DNA of 8,282 nt, taken from contig CAIXRL010000559.1 in NCBI GenBank assembly GCA_903921835.1, positions 1-8,282 on the forward strand, written 5' to 3'. Source of the stretch: Candidatus Eiseniibacteriota bacterium. GTDB taxonomy: Bacteria > Eisenbacteria > RBG-16-71-46. The notes below the pieces were generated by a model, which searched no databases, was not told the DNA's origin, and saw only the letters and a program-made list of their open reading frames with translations. How positions within the stretch are numbered: the stretch's first letter is position 1; each line of letters starts with the position of its first letter. Positions 1 through 6,058 of the stretch are shown piece by piece. The translations under genes were made by a program, and so were the position numbers.

Positions 1-17
1 GAAGATCGGCCGGCCGG

Positions 18-34
18 ACCCACCTTCGGTGGGT
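18..34. repeat. Short perfect hairpin near left edge
   Basis: The arms ACCCACC and GGTGGGT are perfectly complementary (7 bp) around the triloop TTC. It lies just after a GGCCGGCC-rich stretch. No T-run follows on either strand, so a terminator role is only possible, not shown. The rest of positions 1-151 has no complete gene: the frame continuing into the downstream fragment is open from position 2 but is closed by a TAG at 143-145. Confidence 0.35.
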
Positions 35-151
35 ACCCCGGAACCGTGTTGTCCACACGATGAGGACAGCGGCCGGTCGAGCTTCGCAGCGGATGACGCG
101 CAGATCGCACTCGCAGGCGGCGGGCTCGTGAATCGTCCGGGCTAGAGCGCG

Positions 152-634
152 GTGTTCACGGGTCGCGCCGCGGGCAGCGCGGCCATCCAGGCCACGGCGG
201 GCTTCACGCCGGCGGTCCCCTCGGGAGCCGTCACGGTCACCACGGCGACCGGCGTAGACGACGGGACCCAGCCGCTCGCGTTCGCGCTGCATCAGAACGC
301 ACCCAATCCGTTCGAGCTGGCCACTCTGAGTCGCTTCACGGTCCCGAAGGCCGGGCGAGTGAGCCTGAGGAACTTCGATGTGCACGGCCGTGACGTCGCG
401 ACGCTGGTGGACGGCGAGCGCGCGGCGGGCGGCGACTGGGACCGCCCGATTCCCCTCGGACAAACGGATTCGAGAGTGGCCTCATCGCGTTGTCTCACAA
501 GACCTGCGGCGGCCCCACACGATCAGTCGCTGAGCGGGCGCTGCTACGGTTCTTGCACCCGAATCGCGACTGACGAGAACCTCGCTCCGGCGCGTAGGCG
601 CATTCTTGCGAAGCCTGCCGGGCCGCCCGATTGA
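152..634 (+). pseudogene. Decayed 3' end of a secreted-protein gene with FlgD-like C-terminal domain
   Basis: The frame shows a short Ig-like tail (FTGRAAGSAAIQATAG, then a V/T-rich strand) followed by a FlgD-like immunoglobulin-fold domain: LHQNAPNPF, RFTVPKAGRVSLR, FDVHGRDVATLVDGERAAG. In intact relatives this domain ends a secreted or surface protein and may act as a sorting or anchoring module; after ERAAG one expects WDGRD, then GxY/F and RKM-type strands. Here the homology stops at GGDWDR, and residues after about position 450 look like random GC-rich translation. Another frame reads FESGLIALSHK near 469-501, which may be the shifted remainder. Upstream, the same frame is open from position 2 but interrupted by TAG at 143-145. 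No ribosome-binding site is seen before the GTG at 152. I read this as a remnant with at least one stop and one frameshift. A sequencing or assembly error is the alternative. Confidence 0.6.
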
Positions 635-653
635 GGAATGCGGGGCGGCCGGC
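617..653. terminator. GC-rich hairpin, candidate terminator between convergent units
   Basis: The arms GGCCGCCC (621-628) and GGGCGGCC (643-650) pair perfectly. GCC (617-619) with GGC (651-653) extends the stem past one bulged G, giving about 11 bp with a 14-nt loop. It lies between the plus-strand fragment and the 3' end of the minus-strand operon, where a bidirectional terminator is expected. No T-tract follows, so factor-independent termination is inferred from stem strength and position. A second short palindrome, CCGATGA / GG / TCATCGG, sits directly beside it at 655-670. The remaining bases up to 769 show no gene I can support. Confidence 0.45.
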
Positions 654-769
654 GCCGATGAGGTCATCGGGCAACTCGCAGTCGACGAGTCGCCGCTCCC
701 GAAGGCCGCGAGTCCATATTCCAGAATGCGCCCCGATTCCGATACCCGCGCCGTTCGCTTGTGCCCGGA

Positions 770-1219
770 TCAGAAGAGGGGCGCGAGCAGCTTCGCCACT
801 TCGGCAAGGAGATCTTCGTCCTCGGCTCCGAACGCCGCCCGGTCGTCAGAGTCCACGTCGATCTGGGCGAGATAGGTCTCGCCGCGAATGATCGGGAAGA
901 CGATTTCCGACTTCGTCTCGAGGTTGCACGCGAGATAGCGTGGGTCGCTTCCGACGTCCACCACCGTCACCGGCGCCCGCGTCAGGACGCTCGCCCCGCA
1001 AATCCCCTTTCCGGAAGGGATGCGGGTGTGCCCGGTGGCACGGCCATGGAATGCCTTGAGCACGAGCATGTCGCCTTCGAGGGCGTAGATGTAGACGCCG
1101 GTGTAGTGCGGAAGTGCCTGGAGTACCCGGCACACGGCCGCGAGCCTCTCTCCGGCCGACTCCGCGCCCAGAAGCGCCTCCACCGTGTGCTGCAACGCCA
1201 CCGCATGCTCAGGCTTCAC
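770..1219 (-). CDS. Small single-domain GAF protein, free-methionine-sulfoxide-reductase-like
   Basis: A 149-residue protein that is almost entirely one GAF domain. Visible family landmarks are GVYIYALEGDMLVLKAFHG (41-59), RIPSGKGICG (66-75), YLACNLETKSEIVFPI (95-110) and AQIDVDSDDRAAF (118-130). The arrangement resembles free methionine-(R)-sulfoxide reductase (YebR/fRMsr). Cys74 and Cys98 are 24 residues apart, like E. coli Cys94 and Cys118, but the position of the third family cysteine (Cys84) is occupied by a non-cysteine in TGHTRIP. It may therefore be a reductase with a changed thiol cycle, or a GAF sensor that only binds a small molecule. The start is a GTG with GAGG seven bases upstream; the in-frame upstream codons reach a TGA within four codons, so no longer start exists. 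It is the last gene of the minus-strand operon, 60 bp after the DUF364 gene. Confidence 0.8.
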   Translation of the reverse strand: MKPEHAVALQHTVEALLGAESAGERLAAVCRVLQALPHYTGVYIYALEGDMLVLKAFHGRATGHTRIPSGKGICGASVLTRAPVTVVDVGSDPRYLACNLETKSEIVFPIIRGETYLAQIDVDSDDRAAFGAEDEDLLAEVAKLLAPLF

Positions 1220-1279
1220 CGATGAACCTCATGGTTCGGGTTGCGACGTCCGTGGCCGGGGGCCCTGTGTGCGAGCCGG

Positions 1280-2047
1280 CTACCCGCTGCACCTCACCCA
1301 GTCCTCAGCCCGAAAATGCACCGTGGCCGCGCCACGGTCCCAGATGTCGCGAACGCCCCCCTCTGCCGTGGCGAGCCAGACCTCATCCGGATCCACGGCA
1401 ACGGTGCCGGCGACCACTGAAACGCCCATTTCGAACCACGCGGGCGTGAGTGGAACGCTGGGACCAACGAGGACCACCTTCGCATCGCGTGAGAGCTCGA
1501 GCAGCCTGGGCAGCGTCTTGTTGACGAGCGTGACGCCGGTGATGAAGACGTAGTCCTGTTCCGGGAGGATGTACTCGGCTGCGAAGTCCGGCAGATCGCC
1601 GGGCTGGGGCTGGCGCTCGAGGAGGGTGAGGCTGCACGTCTTGCCAAGCGCCTCAAGCCCCGGGAAGTGCCCGATCACCGCCACCTTCCTCCCAGCGAGT
1701 TCATCGTGCATCACCTGGAATGCCGTCGAGCGATCGTCCACCGAGACCGGACGCCCGAATGCCGCCTCCACGCGTTCGCGTGCGTTGAAGTGAGAGTTGA
1801 CCGCTGCGAGTCCGATAGCGGCTTCGCGGACGTTCCAGGACCTCACGAACGAGGCGATCTCGGTGAGCGCACGGCCGGCGAAGGGCGGACGCAGGAGCCC
1901 TTCGTCCTCGTTCCTGTGGGACATGGCGATGCCGAGGCCGTGAGACTCGACCAGGGTCCAGGCTCGCCCTACGAGGACGCGCCGAACTCGGACCTCGGAG
2001 GGAATCTGCGCGAGCAGGCGATCGTAGATCCACCAGGGTGATGACAT
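1280..2047 (-). CDS. DUF4213/DUF364 family protein, putative metal-chelate handling
   Basis: A 255-residue cytosolic protein with the two-domain layout of the DUF364 family. An enolase-N-like DUF4213 domain covers roughly residues 5-90 (with GLAAVNSHFN at 79-88), and a Rossmann-like DUF364 domain roughly 105-245. Landmarks of the latter are KVAVIGHFPGLE (121-132), VFITGVTLVNKTLPRLLEL (167-185), VVLVGPSVPLTPAWFEMGV (191-209) and a late EGGVRDIWDRG. The structure of a Desulfitobacterium member led to the proposal that the cleft between the domains makes or binds a heavy-metal chelator; no activity is established. I chose the ATG at 2047 over the GTG at 2059 because GAGG lies six bases before the ATG, and the protein then starts MSSPWWIYD like its relatives. 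It follows ecfT by 73 bp containing a strong hairpin. The ECF and Fur genes upstream support a role in metal-complex metabolism, but the reaction is unknown. Confidence 0.85.
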   Translation of the reverse strand: MSSPWWIYDRLLAQIPSEVRVRRVLVGRAWTLVESHGLGIAMSHRNEDEGLLRPPFAGRALTEIASFVRSWNVREAAIGLAAVNSHFNARERVEAAFGRPVSVDDRSTAFQVMHDELAGRKVAVIGHFPGLEALGKTCSLTLLERQPQPGDLPDFAAEYILPEQDYVFITGVTLVNKTLPRLLELSRDAKVVLVGPSVPLTPAWFEMGVSVVAGTVAVDPDEVWLATAEGGVRDIWDRGAATVHFRAEDWVRCSG

Positions 2048-2066
2048 TCCGTTCCTCACTCATTGA

Positions 2067-2085
2067 CCCGGGGCCGGGCCCCGGG
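2067..2085. repeat. Strong perfect stem-loop between ecfT and the DUF364 gene
   Basis: CCCGGGGC and GCCCCGGG form an 8-bp all-GC stem around a CGG loop. It lies 18 bases before the first usable start of the DUF364 gene, in the only long gap of the core operon. No T-run follows on the minus strand. It could attenuate read-through, mark a processing or mRNA-stability boundary between the transporter genes and the two distal genes, or mask the DUF364 translation start. It could also be incidental in GC-rich DNA. Confidence 0.45.
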
Positions 2086-2120
2086 GGTTACTGGGGATGG
2101 CTTGCGGCGCGCGAGCACGC

Positions 2121-2813
2121 TCACCGCCAGACCACTGCGAGCGCGAGCCCGACCGCGAGCGTGGCGAGAAGTGGTCCGTCCAGAGCCCCGCGGCGCAACG
2201 GCAGCGGGCGCGATCGCACGACCCCGAATCCGCGCGCCTCGGCCGCGATCGCGATCTCGTCCGCCCGGCGAAGTGCGTTGCTCATCACGGTGAGCGTGCC
2301 CAGTCGCAGCATCATCCGGCGCCGGTGGCGAAGGCCGCCCCGCATCCGTAGCGTGTCCCAGGTGCGGCCTGAGGAGCGTTCGAGCGCGGGGAGGAGATTC
2401 ACGGCCACACCCACCGTGAAACCGAGTCCTCGCATACCGACTCGCTCCAGCAATCCCGCCAACTCTCCGGGCGACGTCGAGGCCGCGAGGCCGCGCGTGG
2501 CGAGCATGATGGCGAGCGCGCGCACCGCCATCCACAACCCTGCGATGAGTCCCGAGGAGGACAGCGGTACCGACCCGAGCCGCCAGTCCGGCGGCCCCAG
2601 CCAGAGCGCACCCGAACCCAGCAGGACGATCACGAAGGTCCAGAGGGTTCGGCTCCGGACGATTCGGAACGCGCCCGGATGGAAGAGCAACGCCAGAACC
2701 AGCGCAAGTCCGAGCGCGAGGCACGAGCGAGCCCCCCCCAGCGCGCAGGCGGTCACGAGCACGGCGAACAAGCAGCCGAAGCTGCCTGCAGTCCCCAGTC
2801 GCTCGCGGAGCAT
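2121..2813 (-). CDS. ecfT: ECF transporter transmembrane coupling component (EcfT/CbiQ family)
   Basis: A 230-residue inner-membrane protein with hydrophobic segments around 12-27, 31-45, 58-72, 86-106 and 212-229. It has the family's cytoplasmic coupling region: TSPGELAGLLERVGM (113-127), then two Arg-Gly motifs, LRMRGG (155-160) and AEARGFG (191-197). In ECF transporters these two motifs sit in long coupling helices and dock into the grooves of the two ATPases, passing ATP-driven motion to the S component. Length is slightly short of the usual 250-270 residues. The ATG at 2813 is preceded by AGGG six bases upstream, and the gene starts 8 bases after the S-component stop, so co-translation is likely. 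Family assignment is firm; the substrate cannot be read from this subunit. Confidence 0.9.
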   Translation of the reverse strand: MLRERLGTAGSFGCLFAVLVTACALGGARSCLALGLALVLALLFHPGAFRIVRSRTLWTFVIVLLGSGALWLGPPDWRLGSVPLSSSGLIAGLWMAVRALAIMLATRGLAASTSPGELAGLLERVGMRGLGFTVGVAVNLLPALERSSGRTWDTLRMRGGLRHRRRMMLRLGTLTVMSNALRRADEIAIAAEARGFGVVRSRPLPLRRGALDGPLLATLAVGLALAVVWR

Positions 2814-2821
2814 TCGTTGCC

Positions 2822-3421
2822 CTACGCCACCCCGGCCCGCAGCCGGCGTGCGAGTTGGTTTCCGAGCCCAAGGGCGAGAATCCCTGCGACCGCGCCACCG
2901 ACGACGTGCAGCAGGACCAGCGCCGCGAGGATCGCGGAGACAGCGCCGGGATCCAGGTGGAGCAGCTTCGCGCCCCCCTCGATCAGGCGGCTGTAGATGC
3001 TACCCATGCTCTTGCCGCCGAGGAGGCCCTGGCCGACGAAGGGGTGGCAGAAGGACCACAGCCCCGCGAGCGCGCCCGCAAGCGCCATCGGGGCGCGCCG
3101 CGGCGGACCGCCGCCAAGAGCGAGGGCGAGTTCGGCCAGGATTGCCTCGGCGACGATCGCCAGCATGGGACTGAAGACCACCGAGCCGACGCTGAATGCC
3201 TTCAGCAGCGCGGCCACGACACCGATCGTGAGTACGGCGCCGCGGCGGGGAACGAAGCTGTAGCCCGTGAGCGCGACCAGCATGCCGACTCCACTCATGA
3301 TCAGCCCGGTGAGCGGCAGCTTGAGGGCGTGCAGCACGGCGCCCAGAGACATCTCTGCCACGCCCCACAGCGCCCCGAAGACCGCGAGTGCGACCAGATT
3401 GCGCGTGGTCCAGTTCTTCAT
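2822..3421 (-). CDS. ECF-type S-component-like membrane protein, substrate unknown
   Basis: A 199-residue very hydrophobic protein with about six membrane segments (around 8-28, 36-53, 62-78, 81-103, 111-126, 158-187). Segment 1 contains AVFGA (13-17), the AxxxA pattern used by S components to pack against EcfT. Size and position between the ATPase and T genes fit an S component. It lacks the N-terminal MHIP and His-rich start of CbiM/NikM metal carriers, and I do not recognise BioY, ThiT, RibU, FolT or a known B12 carrier in it. A distinctive stretch, WSFCHPFVGQGLLGG (122-136) followed by SMGSIYSRLIEGGAKLLHL (138-156), carries polar and His/Cys residues between membrane segments and may shape the ligand site. 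Its ATG overlaps the ATPase stop (ATGA), so the two are translationally coupled. Role as substrate-binding subunit is strongly inferred from context; specificity is open. Confidence 0.8.
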   Translation of the reverse strand: MKNWTTRNLVALAVFGALWGVAEMSLGAVLHALKLPLTGLIMSGVGMLVALTGYSFVPRRGAVLTIGVVAALLKAFSVGSVVFSPMLAIVAEAILAELALALGGGPPRRAPMALAGALAGLWSFCHPFVGQGLLGGKSMGSIYSRLIEGGAKLLHLDPGAVSAILAALVLLHVVGGAVAGILALGLGNQLARRLRAGVA

Positions 3422-4857
3422 GCTCCGACCTCATCCAGTTCGGTCAGCTCGCCGTCCGCCACGATGGCCCCGTCGCGCATGAGCAGCTGGCGTCGGGCGT
3501 AGCGTGCCGCGAGATCGTGGTCGTGCGTGATCAACAGGATCGTGCTGCCCAGCTCGTTGAGCTCTGCGACAAAGTCCATGAGCCGCTTCAGGTGCGCCCA
3601 ATCCTGCCCCAGCGTCGGCTCGTCGAGGATCAACAGCCCTGGCCGGAGCGCGAGCGTCGCTGCGAGCACGGTGCGCTGCTGCTGGCCTACCGAAAGAGAA
3701 AGCGGAGCGCGGCCTCGAAGCCCGCCCAGGTCCGCGGCCGCTAGCGTCGCTTCGTGCGCGCGCTCGTCGAACAACGCCCAGTTGCGTGGACCCAGGGCGA
3801 CTTCGTCGTCCACGCGCTCGGTGAGCAGCTGATCGAGCGGGTTCTGGGCCAGCAGGCCGATACCCCGCCCGGGCTCGGTGCGTACTCCGCTGCGGACCAC
3901 CCGGCGACCGCTCCGGGGCCGCATCAGGCCCGCGAGTACGCGGGCCAGGGTGGTCTTGCCGGAGCCGTTCTCTCCCACCAGTGCGACGAACTCTCCGGAG
4001 TCCAGCCGCAGATTGATGTCTGCGAGCACGGTCCGACCGTTGTACGCCGCGCTGACGTGGTGAAGCTCGACGAGGGCAAGGCCGTCTGCCGCGCTTCCCG
4101 TGGCGTGCGGTCTACCGGACGGTTGGGCCTCGTCCGGCGCGAGTCCGAGCTCCGCGAGACGCGCGTGGTCGGCGGACACTATGGCGGCGGGGCCATCGGC
4201 AACGATCCGCCCGCGGTCCATCAGCACGATTCGGCTGGCGACCCTGGCGGCCTCGGCCAGCCGATGTTCGATCATCAGCACGGTCACGCCGTGAATCCCA
4301 CTCAGCTCGGCCAGCGTACGGAGCACCTGCCTCGCGCCCTCCCGGTCCAGGCTCGCCAACGGTTCGTCCAGCACGAGCACCGGTGGCCGCAGGGCGAGCG
4401 CCGCGGCGATCGCCAGCCGCTGCTGGCCTCCCCCCGAGAGTTCGAATGGCGCGCGGCGACGCATGTCCGCAAGCCCGGTTGCCCCCAGCGCCCAGTCCAC
4501 GCGTTCGCGCACCTGCTGCTCGTCGAAGCCGAGATTGCGGGGCCCGAAGGCGACCTCCTCCTCCACGGTCAGGCAGAAGAGCTGCGTCGCGGGATTCTGG
4601 AACACCATGCCGACGTGCGTCGCGAGACTCGCGGGTGGAGTCCGGGTGGGATCGAGCCCCGACACTTTCACGTGTCCTTCGACGTGAGCCGGGATCACCG
4701 CCGGCACCAGGCCCGCCACCACGCGCGCGAGCGTCGTCTTGCCGCAGCCCGAGCGGCCGCTGACGAGCACGAACTCGCCCGGTGCCACGCGAAGCGCGAT
4801 GCCCTCGAGCGCGGGCAGAGTGCCATACCGGACCGAGAGCGCCTCGAGCTCGATCAT
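3418..4857 (-). CDS. Fused double ECF ATPase (EcfA-EcfA in one chain)
   Basis: A 479-residue protein with two complete ABC ATPase domains. Domain 1 (about 1-240): Walker A GRSGCGKTT (34-42), Q-loop Gln87, EEEVAFGPRN (99-108), signature LSGGGQQ (140-146), Walker B VLVLDEP (160-166) with D-loop SLD, switch His198. Domain 2 (about 261-479): Walker A GENGSGKTT (295-303), Q-loop Gln338, DDEVALGPRN (350-359), signature LSVGQQQ (388-394), Walker B LLILDEPT (408-415), switch His445. The FGPRN-type motif after the Q-loop is typical of EcfA. Both sites look catalytically intact, though the second signature has Val for Gly and its D-loop is LGQD. Most ECF systems use two separate ATPases; here a linker of about 20 residues joins them. 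The start is the ATG at 4857, overlapping the NTPase stop as ATGA; an upstream extension of the frame only shadows the NTPase gene. The 3' end overlaps the S-component ATG the same way. Confidence 0.93.
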   Translation of the reverse strand: MIELEALSVRYGTLPALEGIALRVAPGEFVLVSGRSGCGKTTLARVVAGLVPAVIPAHVEGHVKVSGLDPTRTPPASLATHVGMVFQNPATQLFCLTVEEEVAFGPRNLGFDEQQVRERVDWALGATGLADMRRRAPFELSGGGQQRLAIAAALALRPPVLVLDEPLASLDREGARQVLRTLAELSGIHGVTVLMIEHRLAEAARVASRIVLMDRGRIVADGPAAIVSADHARLAELGLAPDEAQPSGRPHATGSAADGLALVELHHVSAAYNGRTVLADINLRLDSGEFVALVGENGSGKTTLARVLAGLMRPRSGRRVVRSGVRTEPGRGIGLLAQNPLDQLLTERVDDEVALGPRNWALFDERAHEATLAAADLGGLRGRAPLSLSVGQQQRTVLAATLALRPGLLILDEPTLGQDWAHLKRLMDFVAELNELGSTILLITHDHDLAARYARRQLLMRDGAIVADGELTELDEVGA

Positions 4858-5405
4858 CGGGATTCGCGATCCGGCCGGCGAGCCCGGTTGTACGTCTCCA
4901 GCAGGTGTCCCCGTGCGACGGAATCGCCAGCGTAAACCACCGAGGCCTCGGGCCACAGGCTCAGCGCGTGGGTGACGAGATCCGTTCGGACAACGAGCAG
5001 GGCGTGGTCGTAATCCCGGGAAGAGAGCGCGGAAATGCCGGCGGTCCAGCCCCGCTGCTCGAGCAGCTCGAGCGTGCCCAACTCGTCGACGATGAGCAGT
5101 TCGCACGGAGTCGCGCGCTGGAGCAGTTCGTTCCCCCACGCGAGGACGGATTCATCAAACGTCCACTGCCCGTGCGTCACGGACCCGGGACGGGCGGGAT
5201 CGTGAAGCCATGCGAGCTCGCGCGTCTCGCGCGTGCGCAGGTCATGCGCGGAGATGCCCACCTTGCGCGACTGCATGAAGCCGGCCGGGCACACGAGCCC
5301 CGCCAAGTCATGGCCAGAGCTCCGAGCAGCGTCGGCCACCTTACGGCAGAGCGTCGTCTTCCCGATTCCCGAGGGCCCGGTCAGGATTGTGAGCGTGCCG
5401 CCCAT
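4854..5405 (-). CDS. THEP1-like P-loop nucleoside-triphosphatase
   Basis: A 183-residue cytosolic protein with Walker A GPSGIGKTT (10-18), a strand with Cys39 (LVCPAGF), and Walker B ELLIVDELGTLEL (102-114) with Asp107-Glu108. This matches the NTPase_1/THEP1 family, whose members hydrolyse NTPs and whose physiological role is mostly unknown. It also contains ISAHDLRTRETREL (51-64), the family segment between the Walker motifs. It starts at the ATG directly abutting the TAG of the fur-type gene, with GGAAG just upstream, and its stop overlaps the ATPase start (ATGA). It is thus placed between the regulator and the transporter ATPases. That suggests a job linked to the transported ligand, for example energy-dependent loading, release or modification of a metal or cofactor. 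The specific role is inference. Confidence 0.85.
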   Translation of the reverse strand: MGGTLTILTGPSGIGKTTLCRKVADAARSSGHDLAGLVCPAGFMQSRKVGISAHDLRTRETRELAWLHDPARPGSVTHGQWTFDESVLAWGNELLQRATPCELLIVDELGTLELLEQRGWTAGISALSSRDYDHALLVVRTDLVTHALSLWPEASVVYAGDSVARGHLLETYNRARRPDRESR

Positions 5406-5870
5406 CTACTTCTTCCGCGCCGCGCGAGTCGCCGCGCAGGACGGGCAGAGTCCGCAAATGAGGAACTGCTTGCCGATCACCAGCGCCCCGTCCGGAACCG
5501 GGATCCAGGGCAGCGCCTGGCTCGCAAGACACTGCATCTCGCCGCAGCGGGTGCACTGGAAGTGCGCGTGGTTTCCAGGGCAGCCCTTCTTGACCGGGAC
5601 GTGCGCACAGAAGCGCCACGAGCCGTCCGAGTCCTGGACGCGATGCACGAGCCCCGAATCCTCGAGCACCGCCAGCGTGCGGTAGAGCGTGACTCGATCC
5701 AGTTTGGCCGGGCCCCTGGCTTTGGCGATCTCGCTGTGCGCGAGCGGGCGGCCGGTGCGCGAGAGGAAACCCAGGACCGCTTGCCGTGCCGGTGTGCAGC
5801 GGAGCCCGGAGCCCTTGATCAGCTCGCGGACCCTGCTCGATTGGCTGGAACGGGCGTGGGATTCGGACAC
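5406..5870 (-). CDS. Fur-family metal-responsive repressor (Zur/Nur-like)
   Basis: A 154-residue DNA-binding regulator. The N-terminal winged helix (about 12-85) includes LRCTPARQAVLGFL (23-36) and the recognition helix in LDRVTLYRTLAVLEDSGLVHR (57-77, the hallmark TLYRTL). The C-terminal metal/dimer domain has HAHFQC (101-106), CTRCG (106-110), MQCL (112-115) and CGLCPSC (139-145). The paired CxxC motifs (Cys106/109 and 142/145) form the usual structural zinc site, and His101/His103 lie in the regulatory metal site. The extra Cys114 and the sparse histidines look more like Zur-type members than classical Fur. I chose the GTG at 5870 because GAGG lies five bases upstream; the longer ATG start at 5927 has no evident ribosome-binding site and would overlap the predicted promoter. 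It is the first gene of the operon and probably represses itself and the divergent receptor gene through the palindrome at 5947-5969. The metal cannot be fixed from sequence. Confidence 0.9.
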   Translation of the reverse strand: MSESHARSSQSSRVRELIKGSGLRCTPARQAVLGFLSRTGRPLAHSEIAKARGPAKLDRVTLYRTLAVLEDSGLVHRVQDSDGSWRFCAHVPVKKGCPGNHAHFQCTRCGEMQCLASQALPWIPVPDGALVIGKQFLICGLCPSCAATRAARKK

Positions 5871-5926
5871 AAGACCCTCGATCGGAACGGCGATGGGGAA
5901 GCCACGATGCGGCTCCCAACCCCGCA

Positions 5927-5955
5927 ATGCTACTGCGCCCTTCGGTTAGATGCAA
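5927..5955 (-). promoter_or_regulatory. Candidate sigma70-type promoter of the regulator/transporter operon
   Basis: On the minus strand TTGCAT (5955-5950) and TAGCAT (5932-5927) are separated by 17 bases. The -10 hexamer matches TATAAT at four of six positions and the -35 shares TTG. The -35 lies inside the left arm of the palindrome, so a bound repressor would block it. Transcription would begin about 50 bases before the GTG start. Confidence 0.4.
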
Positions 5956-5969
5956 CACAGTTGCATCTA
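5947..5969. promoter_or_regulatory. Perfect palindrome, probable Fur-family operator
   Basis: The arms TAGATGCAAC and GTTGCATCTA are exact reverse complements around the three bases ACA, giving a 23-bp dyad in the 188-bp divergent region. It is the only long AT-containing perfect dyad there. The core TGCAA, five bases, TTGCA resembles the Nur box reported for Streptomyces (TTGCAA, N5, TTGCAA) and has the size of Zur and other Fur-family operators. The adjacent gene encodes a Fur-family protein, and candidate -35 elements of both divergent promoters fall inside the arms. I infer autorepression plus control of the receptor gene. Which metal is sensed is not shown. Confidence 0.8.
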
Positions 5970-5989
5970 GCCGGAGGCGCTGTTAGCGT
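5961..5989 (+). promoter_or_regulatory. Candidate sigma70-type promoter of the TonB-dependent receptor
   Basis: TTGCAT (5961-5966) and TAGCGT (5984-5989) are 17 bases apart, mirroring the minus-strand pair. Matches to consensus are weak (three of six each), so the call rests on symmetry and position. The leader would be about 60-65 bases, with GGAG at 6049-6052 before the ATG. Confidence 0.3.
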
Positions 5990-6058
5990 CCCGGCCCTTC
6001 TCAGTGATCTGCACCACAGCTTCAGCGTCGGCCACCTGGCCGACTATCGGAGATTCCC

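Noticed and set aside
2038..3174. Plus-strand open frame of 378 codons opposite ecfT and the S gene
   Set aside because: Ser/Arg/Pro-rich translation without domains, antisense to two clear membrane-protein genes.
4858..5139. N-terminal extension of the double ATPase by 94 residues
   Set aside because: The extension is Arg/Ala/Pro-rich, lies wholly inside the NTPase gene in another frame, and the ABC domain starts exactly at MIELEAL with an ATGA overlap.
5990..6058. Possible cobalamin riboswitch before the receptor (GCCACCTGGC at 6031-6040)
   Set aside because: The leader is only about 65 bases, far shorter than a cobalamin riboswitch. No B12 box or pairing architecture is visible; the string is part of a small CGGCCA / TGGCCG inverted repeat.
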